From positions 186,001-250,000 of the forward strand of contig NZ_AZNZ01000003.1 of NCBI RefSeq assembly GCF_000510725.1: a stretch of DNA of 64,000 nt, written 5' to 3'. The stretch's first letter is position 1. Every line of letters starts with the position of its first letter. Below, in pieces: positions 17,076 to 25,035 of the stretch. Source of the DNA: Pseudoxanthomonas sp. J31. Its GTDB lineage: Bacteria > Pseudomonadota > Gammaproteobacteria > Xanthomonadales > Xanthomonadaceae. The notes under the pieces were generated by a model, which saw only the letters and a program-made list of their open reading frames with translations, did not search any database and was not told the DNA's origin. The translations under genes and the position numbers were made by a program.

Positions 17076-17867
17076 TCACTTTGCGGCGGGCCTGCCTTCG
17101 GCAATCTCGGCGATCAGCCTGGCCACGCCCTGCGGATCCTCCTGCTGGGCGACGTGGCCGCCGGGGAAGGTGCGGATGCCCCAGCCGCGCTCCTGGGCGC
17201 GCTGCCAGCCGCGGTCCATCTTCGCGCGCTCCTCCAGGGTCTGGCCCTCCGGCACGAAGGCGACGTAGGTCGCCGGCAGGGCGCGCGCGGCCGGGTTGCG
17301 GAAGGACACCGGCTGGCTGAAGCACTTGATCGAGTGCTTGACGCTGTACGGCGGCTTGTCGCCGGGCTTGACCCACGGCACCTGCATGAAGCCGTCCTTG
17401 AAGCGGTCCGGCGGCAGCGGCTGGTTGGCCCCGAAGATGTCCCACAACGACTGCCCGTCCTCCGGCACCGCCGCGTCCAGGAAGATCACGTGCGCCAGGC
17501 GCTCGGGAATGCGGTCCATCACCCCGGTGACCACCATGCCGCCGTAGCTGTGCCCGGTGAGGACCACGTCGTGCAGGTCCTCGAACAGGATGGTGTTGAC
17601 CACGTCGTTGATGTGGGTCTCCAGGTCCACCTCGGTGCTGTTGAGGTGCTCGCGCTCGCCCAGGCCAGTGAGGGTCACGCGGTAGACGGTATGGCCTTCG
17701 TCGGTCAGGAAGCGGGCGGTGCGCTTCCATTCCCAGCCGCCGGCCGTGGCGCCGTGGACCATCACGAAGGTCTTCTTGCCGTCGGCGGCCAGCGCGGGCG
17801 CGGCGAGGGCGGCAAGCAGGGGCAGGCTGCAGAGCAGGGCAAGGATGCGGCGGAACGGTGTCGCCAT
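17076..17867 (-). CDS. Exported alpha/beta hydrolase (esterase-like)
   Basis: A 263-residue protein with a clear signal peptide (MATPFRRILALLCSLPLL, cleavage after ALA). It carries the alpha/beta hydrolase fold: oxyanion region VMVHGATAGGWEWKR, nucleophile elbow GHSYGGMV, likely acid residue in VIFLDAAVP, and catalytic His in TFPGGHVAQQEDP. The sequence resembles the plant methyl-salicylate esterase-like (SABP2/EstC) group more than lipases. Start 17867 is chosen over the longer ORF (17972) because it begins the signal peptide and has GGAG 8 bases upstream. It probably hydrolyses small esters in the periplasm; substrate unknown. Confidence 0.85.
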   Translation of the reverse strand: MATPFRRILALLCSLPLLAALAAPALAADGKKTFVMVHGATAGGWEWKRTARFLTDEGHTVYRVTLTGLGEREHLNSTEVDLETHINDVVNTILFEDLHDVVLTGHSYGGMVVTGVMDRIPERLAHVIFLDAAVPEDGQSLWDIFGANQPLPPDRFKDGFMQVPWVKPGDKPPYSVKHSIKCFSQPVSFRNPAARALPATYVAFVPEGQTLEERAKMDRGWQRAQERGWGIRTFPGGHVAQQEDPQGVARLIAEIAEGRPAAK

Positions 17868-18095
17868 CGATCGGGCTCCGGAGTGGAAAGGCCGGCGAAG
17901 CTTGCCATGCCACGCGGGCCACAAGCGGGCCGACACCGGTCGCCATCGCGGATTGGAATCGTGGGATAGCAAAGCCTGGATCGCAGCGGCCGGCTTCGCG
18001 CGCCCGTCATGCTCCCCAACGGGCTCTGACCGCGGATCGGCCCGGCGTGCCGATTACACGCTGCCGTCCGCGCCGCGCCGATAGGGTGCGTCGCC

Positions 18096-18803
18096 ATGAA
18101 TACCGCAGCGACCCAGCCCACCGTCCGCCCCGCCCGCGGCGGACTCTCCGAACGCTTCCTTGCCTTCATCGACGATCCCGCCTTCCCCTGCGTGGGTTCC
18201 AAGGCGGCGCTGGCGCGCGGCGCGATCGAACCGCGCGAGTTCGGCCGGCTGGGCGACCGCCGCAACGACGCGCCGCTGCTGGACGCGCTGGTGGCCTTCG
18301 CCCGCGGCATCGACGCGATGGATCCGGACGACACCACGGTGCGTTCCTTCGTCGCCCTGTTCGACGGCCCCTGCGACACCGACGAGCGCCGCTTCGAGGC
18401 CATGCTGTGGTCGCAGCTGCAGCACCTGCACGACCTGGACGCGCGCCGCGGCACGCCCTGGGCCGCGGACGTCAGCCGCGACCCGGACGACCCGCGTTTC
18501 AGCCTCAGCCTGGGCACGCATCCGTTCTTCGTGATCGGCCTGCACCCGGGCGCCTCGCGCATCGCGCGCCGCTTCGAAGTTCCGGTGCTGGTATTCAACT
18601 CGCACCGCCAGTTCGACCGCCTGCGCGCCGACGGGCGCTACGCCAAGATGCAGGCGGCCACGCGCAAGCGCGATACCGCGCTGCAGGGCAACATCAATCC
18701 CAACCTGGCCGATTTCGGCAGCGCGCCGGAAACCCGCCAGTACAGCGGCCGCAAGGTCGAGGCGGACTGGACCTGTCCCTTCCACGCGAGGAAGCCGCGA
18801 TGA
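18096..18803 (+). CDS. YqcI/YcgG family protein (GntA-like haem-dependent N-oxygenase)
   Basis: A 235-residue cytosolic protein. Family signatures are FPCVGSKAALARG near residue 30, MDPDDTTVRSFVALF, SLGTHPFFVIGLHPGASR, LVFNSHRQFDRLR and the ending GNINPNLADFGSAPETRQYS. The best studied relative is GntA of guanitoxin biosynthesis, a haem enzyme that N-hydroxylates a guanidine. Most members are uncharacterised. Its stop (TGA 18801-18803) overlaps the ATG of the next gene, a DUF1989 protein, as ATGA, so the two are almost certainly translated together. Family membership is confident; reaction and substrate are inference. Confidence 0.8.
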   Translation: MNTAATQPTVRPARGGLSERFLAFIDDPAFPCVGSKAALARGAIEPREFGRLGDRRNDAPLLDALVAFARGIDAMDPDDTTVRSFVALFDGPCDTDERRFEAMLWSQLQHLHDLDARRGTPWAADVSRDPDDPRFSLSLGTHPFFVIGLHPGASRIARRFEVPVLVFNSHRQFDRLRADGRYAKMQAATRKRDTALQGNINPNLADFGSAPETRQYSGRKVEADWTCPFHARKPR

Positions 18804-19414
18804 CGGCGGGCGAGACCATCCGCATCCCGCCGTGCTCCGGCCATGCGGTGGAGCTGGACGCCGGCGACGAGCTGGTGGTGATCGATCCGATGGGCCAGCA
18901 GGTCAGCGACCTGACCGCGTTCTGCCGCGAGGACCTGGACGAGTACCTCTCTTCCGGGCGCAGCATCGACTACGCCTCCCGGCTGTGGCTGAGCACCGGC
19001 GACGTGCTGTACTCCAACCGCAGCCGGCCGATGTTCACCATCCTCGAGGACACCTGCGGCCGCCACGACTTCACCCTCACTCCGTGCTCGAAGGAAATGT
19101 TCGAGAAGCTCTACGGCGAGGCGGAAGGCCGCCCGGGCTGCGAGGGCAACCTGGCGCGGGCGCTGGCGCCCTGGGGCGTCAGCCGCGACCGGGTGCCGGT
19201 GGCATTCAACATCTTCATGCACGTGGCGGTGGAGGCCGACGGCCGGATCGCGGTGCTGCCGCCGCTGAGCAAGCCTGGCGACCACGTACGCCTGCGTGCG
19301 GAAATGCCGCTGGTGGTGGCGATGACCGCCTGCTCGGCCGGACAGTCCAACAACTTCCGCTACAAGCCGATCGACTTCCGCGTGGAACGTGCGCGGGATC
19401 GCAGCGCAGGCTGA
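18800..19414 (+). CDS. DUF1989 (urea carboxylase-associated) family protein
   Basis: A 204-residue protein with the DUF1989 pattern: DELVVIDPMGQQVSDLTAFC, YSNRSRPMFTILEDTCGRHD, TLTPCSKEMFEKLYG, PGCEGNLARAL and a closing PLVVAMTACSAGQSNNF. The repeated Cys/His positions (CGRHD, PCS, GCEGN, ACSAG) suggest a metal site. Relatives CgdA and CgdB form carboxyguanidine deiminase next to guanidine carboxylase, so the family acts on urea- or guanidine-like compounds. Here there is no urea or guanidine carboxylase gene nearby. The partner is the overlapping YqcI/YcgG oxygenase. The combination suggests hydrolysis of an N-oxygenated guanidine or amidine, which is inference. Confidence 0.82.
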   Translation: MTAGETIRIPPCSGHAVELDAGDELVVIDPMGQQVSDLTAFCREDLDEYLSSGRSIDYASRLWLSTGDVLYSNRSRPMFTILEDTCGRHDFTLTPCSKEMFEKLYGEAEGRPGCEGNLARALAPWGVSRDRVPVAFNIFMHVAVEADGRIAVLPPLSKPGDHVRLRAEMPLVVAMTACSAGQSNNFRYKPIDFRVERARDRSAG

Positions 19415-19473
19415 GCGGCCGGGCCAGAATGGGCCGGCCCCGTGCCGGGGCAAGTTCGACGGAGGGCCAGGGA

Positions 19474-20052
19474 ATGACTGTCCGGATCCAGTGCCGTTGC
19501 GGAACGGTGCAGGGGGAGATCGAACCGTCTGGCGTGTACGCGCGCCTGACCTGCTACTGCAGGGACTGCCAGGCCTGGGCGCGCTGGCTCGGTGGACCGG
19601 GCCTGGTGGACGACCGCGGTGGCTCGGACGTGCTGGCCGTGGTGCCGGCGCGGATGCGCTTCACCCGCGGACTGGAGCAGCTGCGCTGCGCCACCTTCAG
19701 CGGGCGCGTGCTGCGCTGGTACGCGGCCTGCTGCCGCTCGCCGCTGGCCAATACCGCAGCCGACCCGAAGGTGCAGTACGCGGGCGTGCTGGCGACCGCG
19801 GTGGTCTCGCCGGCCGAGGTGCAGGCACTGGCCGGGCCGCCGGGGCGCGTGGTGGCCAACCACAAGTCGGCTACCGGGCCGGTACGTGCCACCCCGCTGG
19901 CGCTGGCCGGCGCCGTGGTCCAGGTCGGCTCGCGCATCATCGGGGGCCGCTTGCGCGGCGTGCGCCGCTCGCCGTTCTTCGACGATGCCGGGCAGCCGCT
20001 GCGCGTACCGGAGCGGATCAGCCCGCCGCCGGCCGCCGAAGCGGTACGGTAG
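19474..20052 (+). CDS. GFA/CENP-V-type zinc protein (DUF6151-like)
   Basis: A 192-residue protein whose N-terminus has the zinc-binding layout of GFA (formaldehyde-activating enzyme-like) proteins: RIQCRCGTVQGEIE (CxC), TCYCRDCQAWARWL (CxCxxC) and YAACCRSPLANTA. The CxxC/CxC spacing supports a Zn-binding beta fold. The rest (VGSRIIGGRLRGVRRSPFF) resembles the DUF6151 extension. Proven catalysis in the family is limited; glutathione-formaldehyde condensation was assigned to one member. ATG 19474 has GGAGGG upstream. It lies 59 bases after the DUF1989 gene and 26 bases before the HhH gene, so it is probably third in a four-gene transcription unit. Confidence 0.75.
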   Translation: MTVRIQCRCGTVQGEIEPSGVYARLTCYCRDCQAWARWLGGPGLVDDRGGSDVLAVVPARMRFTRGLEQLRCATFSGRVLRWYAACCRSPLANTAADPKVQYAGVLATAVVSPAEVQALAGPPGRVVANHKSATGPVRATPLALAGAVVQVGSRIIGGRLRGVRRSPFFDDAGQPLRVPERISPPPAAEAVR

Positions 20053-20078
20053 GCGCACATCCGCGCGCCGGAGGAGCC

Positions 20079-20519
20079 ATGCACCGCGAACTGCTGCCGC
20101 GCGACCTCGGCTTCGAGGTCAGGCCCGGCGACGAGGCTTCGCTGTTCGCCTGGTTCCTGGCGGCGTTCCTGTTTGGCAACCGGATCAGCCACGCCGCGGC
20201 CGCGCGCACCTGGCAGGTGATCGTGCGCGAACACGGCTGCGACACGCCCGCCCGGCTGTGCGCGTGCAGCCACGCGCAGCTGGTACGGATGCTGGGCGAG
20301 GGCGGCTACCGGCGCTACGACGAGTCCACCGCCAGCCGCCTGGCGCAGCTGTGCCGCACCCTGCTGGACGACTACGGCGGCGGCATCCTCGGCGTGCACG
20401 CGGCTGCCGGCGACCGCGCCGAGTTCGAACGGCGCCTGCTGGAATTCCGCGGCGTGGGCCCGGTCACCCTGCGCATCTTCATGCGCGAGGCGGGGCCGGC
20501 GCTGTTCGGGGAGGGATGA
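20079..20519 (+). CDS. Small helix-hairpin-helix (endonuclease III-like) protein
   Basis: A 146-residue all-helical protein resembling the first part of HhH-GPD DNA repair glycosylases. Features include LFAWFLAAFLFGNRISHAAA, a mid-part ARTWQVIVREHG ... CSHAQLVRMLGEGGYRRY, and the hairpin LLEFRGVGPVTLRIFMREA near the end. The hairpin GVGP matches the DNA-binding turn of EndoIII/MutY. The usual catalytic lysine is not at its expected place after the hairpin (PVTLR instead of xKTA), and the chain ends before the catalytic aspartate and iron-sulphur cysteines. It may bind DNA without cutting, or belong to an uncharacterised branch. GGAGGAG precedes the start by 2 bases. Confidence 0.65.
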   Translation: MHRELLPRDLGFEVRPGDEASLFAWFLAAFLFGNRISHAAAARTWQVIVREHGCDTPARLCACSHAQLVRMLGEGGYRRYDESTASRLAQLCRTLLDDYGGGILGVHAAAGDRAEFERRLLEFRGVGPVTLRIFMREAGPALFGEG

Positions 20520-20582
20520 GCGCCGGCCCCGCCGCGTGCACGTCCACCAATGGCGTTCGTGGCCGGGTGGTGGCGCCGCGGC

Positions 20583-22037
20583 TCAGATCCGCCGCTGCGC
20601 GGCGGCGGTCAGGCGGATGATCTGGCCCGGGTCGTCGGTGCACAGGTAGATCGCGCCGTCCGGTCCCACCACCGGTTCGTAGATCCGGCCCGGGCTGCGG
20701 AAGATGACCTCCTCGTGCAGCACCCGGTCCCCGTCCAGGGTCAGCAGGCGCAGCTCGCGGCGGCCGAGGGTGCCGACCAGCAGCTTGCCGTTCCACAGCG
20801 GGAACTCGTCGCCGCGGTAGAAGGCCAGGCCTGCGGTGGCGATCGAGGGCCGCCAGTAGTGGCGCGGCTGCTCCACGCCTTTGGCGCGGGTGTGCGGGGT
20901 GATCTCGTTGCCGTCGTAGTTGATGCCGTAGGTCACCACCGGCCAGCCGTAGTCGCCGCCGGCGCGGATGACGTTGAGCTCGTCGCCGCCGCGCGGGCCG
21001 TGCTCGGTGGCCCAGATACGCCCGGTTTCGGGATCCAGCGCCAGGCCCTGGGCGTTGCGGTGGCCGATGCTGTAGATCGTCGGCAGCACGCCCTCGCGCC
21101 CGAACGGATGCCCGGCCGGGGTGCCGTCGCCGCGCATGCGGTGCATCTTGCCGGCCGGATCGGCCGGGTCGCGCGCCCGCTCCGGGGTGCCGCGGTCGCC
21201 CACCGGCATGACCAGGTGGCCGGTGGAATCGAACAGGAGGCGCCCGGAGTAGTGCCAGGCATGGGCGTCGTAGCTGGATTCGTCGGCCTGGAACACCACC
21301 TCCTCGTCGACCCAGGCGTGGTCGCGGATGCGCCCGCGCACCACCCGGGTCATGGCCCGGATCTCCTCCTCCGGCGCGCCGGGATTGAGTGCATGGCTGT
21401 AGCTGAGGTAGATCCAGCCGTTGCGTGCGTAGTCCGGGTCCAGGGCCACGTCGAGCAGGCCGCCCTGGTTCCAGCGGTGGCTGCTGGAATACACCTGCGG
21501 GGTGCCGGCGACCGGGCGCGGGTCCAGCACGCCATTGCGCACCACGCGCAGGCGGCCGGCGCGCTCTACCACCAGGGCGGTGTCGCGGTCGATGAAGGCC
21601 ATGGACCAGACGGTCTGCAGGCCATCGACGAACACTTCGGCGCGCACCGCGTAGTCCAGGGTTTCGACCACGCCGGGCACCGGATCGGACTGGCGTGGCT
21701 GCGGCGGTGCCTCCTCTTCCGGCATGGTGGCGCGGGTGGGCAGGAAATCGGCCAGGGCGTTGATTTCCGCCTCGCCGAGGGTGCCGCCGAAGGCCGGCAT
21801 GCCCTGGGACGGGATGCCGCGGCGGATGATGCGCTCGATGTCGCCGCGGGTGCCGCCGTAGCGGTAGGTGGCCGGCGACAGCGGCGGCCCGAGGCTGGTG
21901 CCTTCGCGGTTGGGGCCGTGGCAGCCGGCGCAGTTGCGCTGGAACAGGGTGGCCCCATCCGCGGCCTGGGCCCGGGCAGGGCCGGGCAGCAGCGCAAAGA
22001 GGGCGGCCAGGACATACAGGAGACGGTAACGGTGCAT
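20583..22037 (-). CDS. Exported PQQ-dependent sugar dehydrogenase with N-terminal cytochrome c domain
   Basis: 484 residues. A signal peptide (YRLLYVLAALFALLPGPARA) is followed by a cytochrome c domain with haem motif CAGCH (FQRNCAGCHGPNREG) and distal Met in GMPAFGGTLGEAE. From about residue 120 comes a six-bladed glucose/sorbosone dehydrogenase propeller: WNQGGLLDVALDPDY, IYSIGHRNAQGLALD, EHGPRGGDELNVI and YGWPVVTYGINYDG. The family oxidises aldoses with PQQ; the fused cytochrome would pass electrons to the respiratory chain. ATG 22037 is chosen because AGGGAGG abuts the first ATG (22043) but is 6 bases from the second. It is divergent from the CadC-like regulator, which might control it. 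A related enzyme without cytochrome is at 38317-39483. Confidence 0.88.
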   Translation of the reverse strand: MHRYRLLYVLAALFALLPGPARAQAADGATLFQRNCAGCHGPNREGTSLGPPLSPATYRYGGTRGDIERIIRRGIPSQGMPAFGGTLGEAEINALADFLPTRATMPEEEAPPQPRQSDPVPGVVETLDYAVRAEVFVDGLQTVWSMAFIDRDTALVVERAGRLRVVRNGVLDPRPVAGTPQVYSSSHRWNQGGLLDVALDPDYARNGWIYLSYSHALNPGAPEEEIRAMTRVVRGRIRDHAWVDEEVVFQADESSYDAHAWHYSGRLLFDSTGHLVMPVGDRGTPERARDPADPAGKMHRMRGDGTPAGHPFGREGVLPTIYSIGHRNAQGLALDPETGRIWATEHGPRGGDELNVIRAGGDYGWPVVTYGINYDGNEITPHTRAKGVEQPRHYWRPSIATAGLAFYRGDEFPLWNGKLLVGTLGRRELRLLTLDGDRVLHEEVIFRSPGRIYEPVVGPDGAIYLCTDDPGQIIRLTAAAQRRI

Positions 22038-22172
22038 GGACATCCTCCCTTGCAGGCAGCGCGGCGTCGTGCCGCCTGCGCCGATGGAAGCGCCGCGACC
22101 GCCACGGGCAAATGGAGGGAAGCTGCGGTTTTGCTATAGATTCGATGCAGGCGCCGGCCGGAACGGGAGACC

Positions 22173-24431
22173 GTGAGCGAGTACAGGGCCATCGGCAGGA
22201 TCGAGGACGCGGCTGTGGCGGGCGGGGCCGGCGCCGGCGCGGACTTCACTGCCGGCGAAGCCCTGGTCCAGCCCAGCCTCAACCGCATTACCGTGCGCGG
22301 CCAGGTCCACCAGGTCGAGCCCAAGGTGATGCAGGTGCTGCTGCTGATGGCGGCGCGCCCGGGCCACGTGGTCGGCCGCGAGGAGTTCCTGGACACGGTC
22401 TGGGCCGGCACGCTCGGCGACGACTACCTGCTCAACCGCGCCGTTTCCGAGCTGCGGCGGATCTTCGGCGACGACCCGCGCAGCCCGCGCTACATCGAAA
22501 CCATACGCAAGGGCGGCTACCGCCTGCTCGCGCCCATCGCGCCGGCGCGGGTGGCGATGGCGGTGCCCGACCCGCGGCCGGCCCCGGCGCCCGGCCCGGC
22601 CACGGCGCCGGCGCAGCCCGCGCCAGCTGCGCCCGCCACCGGCAGGGCGGGGGCGCCGGCCCGGGCGTGGTACCTGCTGCCGTTGCTGCTGGCGGCCGCG
22701 GCGGTGGTGGCCTGGCTGGCCTGGCGCGACGGGCCGGTGGCGGGCGATGCAGTGGACGCGCAATGGGAGGTGCAGCCGTTGACCAGCTACGTCGGCCGCG
22801 AGGTGGAGCCGGCGCTGTCGCCGGACGGCAGCCGCGTGGCCTTCGTCTGGGACGGCGGCGGCGCGGGCGGGCTGGACGTCTACGTGAAGACGGTGGGTGC
22901 CGAGGACACGCTCAACCTCAGCCGCAGCCCGGGCGACGAGCACTATCCGCTGTGGCTGCCGGACGGCCGCGGCCTGCTGTACGCGCGGGTGGACGCGGAT
23001 GGCCTGGCGGTCATGCGCGTCGCCGCGCTCGGCGGCGCCTCCACCCGGGTGCTGGCCGATCCGCAGGTACAGGCCGTGCGCGGCATGGCGATCTCGCCGG
23101 ACGGACGCTGGCTGGCCTATGCCGCGCGCGCGGCCGCCGACGCGCCGTACCGGATCGTGCTGGCGGCCATCGACGGCAGCGAGCGGCGCGTGCTTACAGA
23201 ACCGCCCGGCGGCACCCTCGGCGACCTCGACCCGCGCTTCGCCCCTGACGGCAGCTACCTGGTGTTCGTGCGCGCGACCAACGAGGTCACCCGCGACCTG
23301 TACCGCACCGGCCTGGACGGCGGCGCGGCCACGCGCCTGACCTTCGACAACCGCAAGCTCAACGGCGTGGCCTGGTCGCCGGACGGCCGCCGCCTGCTGT
23401 TCACCTCCACCCGCTCGGGCATGTATGCGCTGTGGTCGGCCGCCCCCGACGGCAGCGACCTGCGCCAGCTGGCGCTGGGCAACGAGGTGGTGCAGCAGCC
23501 GGCGACCGCGGCCGGGGTGGAGGCGATCGTGTTCGAGCACTGGGCGCACCGCTCGCAGCTGCGCCTGGTGGACCTGGAGAGCCGCAGCCCGGTGGACGCC
23601 GGCCCGTTCCTGCGCAGCACGCGCTGGGATTCCAGCCCGGCGTGGTCGCCAGACGGGCAGCGCATCGCCTTCAGTTCCAACCGCGGCGGCCCGCATGCGA
23701 TCTGGGTCAGCCGCAGCGATGGCCGCGAGGCGGTGCAGGTGGCCGGCTTCGGCGGCGCCTTCATCGACAATCCGGCGTGGTCGCCGGACGGGCGCTGGAT
23801 CGCGTTCGATGCAAGCCCGGACGGCACCAGCGCGATCTACCTGGTCGCGCCCGACGGCGGCCCGCCGCGGCGGGTCACCACCGGCGCGCGCGATGCGCGG
23901 CATCCGGCCTGGTCGCGCGATGGCCGCTGGCTGTACTACGAGTCCAACCACGATGGGCAGTGGCGGGTCATGGCCCAGTCCCTGGACGGCGGCGAACCGG
24001 TGGCGCTCGGCGACGGCCCCGGCGAGCGGCCGCGCGAATCGGCCGACGGCCGCTGGCTGTTGTATGCGCGGCCGGATACCGGCGGGATCTGGCGCATGCC
24101 GCGGCTGGACTGGGCGCGCCAGGCGCCGCCGCCGGCCACGCGCCTGGATGTGGACCTGGACGCTGGCGACGTCGACCGCTGGGTCCCGGCCGCGGCGGGC
24201 ATCCTTTACGTGCGCCGTCCGCAGCAAGGTCCGCCGCGGCTGGCCCTGTTCGACCCGGACAGCCGTACGCGCCGCGACCTGCTGGTGTTGCAGCCCGGTT
24301 TCGAGGGCTGGGGTTTCCAGGTCTCGCCCGACCAGCGGCGGCTGCTGTACTCCGAACCGCTGGCACACGAGAGCGACCTGCGCATGGCGGTGTTGCGGAA
24401 GTCGGGGAGCGAGCGGCGGGCCGGACCGTGA
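22173..24431 (+). CDS. CadC/ToxR-type membrane transcription regulator with TolB-like propeller
   Basis: 752 residues in three parts. Residues about 25-125 form an OmpR-type winged helix (QVHQVEPKVMQVLLLMAARP ... YLLNRAVSELRRIFGDDP ... YIETIRKGGYRLLAP). A Pro/Ala linker leads to one membrane helix near residues 168-188 (WYLLPLLLAAAAVVAWLAW). The periplasmic part is a WD40/PD40-type propeller with repeats such as ALSPDGSRVAFVWDG, AWSPDGRRLLFTSTRSG and AWSPDGRWIAFDASPDG. Such proteins sense a periplasmic cue and bind DNA from the membrane. The start is GTG 22173 with GGGAGA just upstream. It is divergent from the PQQ-cytochrome dehydrogenase (135-base gap), a plausible target. A TATAGA at about 22134-22139 may be its -10. 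Confidence 0.9.
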   Translation: MSEYRAIGRIEDAAVAGGAGAGADFTAGEALVQPSLNRITVRGQVHQVEPKVMQVLLLMAARPGHVVGREEFLDTVWAGTLGDDYLLNRAVSELRRIFGDDPRSPRYIETIRKGGYRLLAPIAPARVAMAVPDPRPAPAPGPATAPAQPAPAAPATGRAGAPARAWYLLPLLLAAAAVVAWLAWRDGPVAGDAVDAQWEVQPLTSYVGREVEPALSPDGSRVAFVWDGGGAGGLDVYVKTVGAEDTLNLSRSPGDEHYPLWLPDGRGLLYARVDADGLAVMRVAALGGASTRVLADPQVQAVRGMAISPDGRWLAYAARAAADAPYRIVLAAIDGSERRVLTEPPGGTLGDLDPRFAPDGSYLVFVRATNEVTRDLYRTGLDGGAATRLTFDNRKLNGVAWSPDGRRLLFTSTRSGMYALWSAAPDGSDLRQLALGNEVVQQPATAAGVEAIVFEHWAHRSQLRLVDLESRSPVDAGPFLRSTRWDSSPAWSPDGQRIAFSSNRGGPHAIWVSRSDGREAVQVAGFGGAFIDNPAWSPDGRWIAFDASPDGTSAIYLVAPDGGPPRRVTTGARDARHPAWSRDGRWLYYESNHDGQWRVMAQSLDGGEPVALGDGPGERPRESADGRWLLYARPDTGGIWRMPRLDWARQAPPPATRLDVDLDAGDVDRWVPAAAGILYVRRPQQGPPRLALFDPDSRTRRDLLVLQPGFEGWGFQVSPDQRRLLYSEPLAHESDLRMAVLRKSGSERRAGP

Positions 24432-24509
24432 TCGACGTCGCGCACGCACGGGAACCTGCGCTGCCTGCGGCCTGTCCGGAACCCTAAGCCCCCACGCAGG
24501 TACCTCCCG

Positions 24510-24938
24510 ATGTTCCGGACGACCGCGCTTTCCCTGTTCCTTGCTTCCGCAACGCCATCACCAGCCCCCGCCATCGCCTCCGATCCGGTGGCGCAGGACG
24601 GCCCGGTCCACCAGCTGCGCATCTACCGGATCTACGACCAGACCCGGATCGCCTTCCACGAACGCTTCCGCGACCATGCCGCGCGGCTGATGGCCCGGCA
24701 CGGCTTCGACATCGTGGCGATGTGGGAGGCGCGCACGGAGGAGGGGCCGGAGTTCGTCTACCTGCTGCGCTGGCCGGACGAGGCGACCATGGTGGCGGCC
24801 TGGGAACGGTTCATGGCCGACCCGGAATGGGCCGCGATCAAGCGCGCCACCGCGGCGCGGCACGGGCGCTTCGTCGGCGACATCGAGGACCGCACCCTGC
24901 GCCTGGTGGACTACTCGCCCCGCGGCCGCGTGCGCTGA
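24510..24938 (+). CDS. Exported NIPSNAP family protein
   Basis: 142 residues with a signal peptide (MFRTTALSLFLASATPS, cleavage near AIA) and one NIPSNAP-type dimeric alpha/beta barrel domain: VHQLRIYRIYDQTRIAFHER, FRDHAARLMARHGFDIVAMW, FVYLLRWPDEATMVAAWERF and a closing MADPEWAAIK segment. The spacing of strands and helices fits the ferredoxin-like fold. NIPSNAP proteins have no agreed molecular role in bacteria. It follows the CadC-like regulator by 78 bases on the same strand. Confidence 0.8.
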   Translation: MFRTTALSLFLASATPSPAPAIASDPVAQDGPVHQLRIYRIYDQTRIAFHERFRDHAARLMARHGFDIVAMWEARTEEGPEFVYLLRWPDEATMVAAWERFMADPEWAAIKRATAARHGRFVGDIEDRTLRLVDYSPRGRVR

Positions 24939-25035
24939 GGCGCGCGGGCCGGGGCATGCGCGGCGCGCAGGCCGGCTGCTATGGTGGGCGGCCCGCGGGC
25001 ACCTGCCCATGACGACGCGAAGAGGGGGAAAGCGC

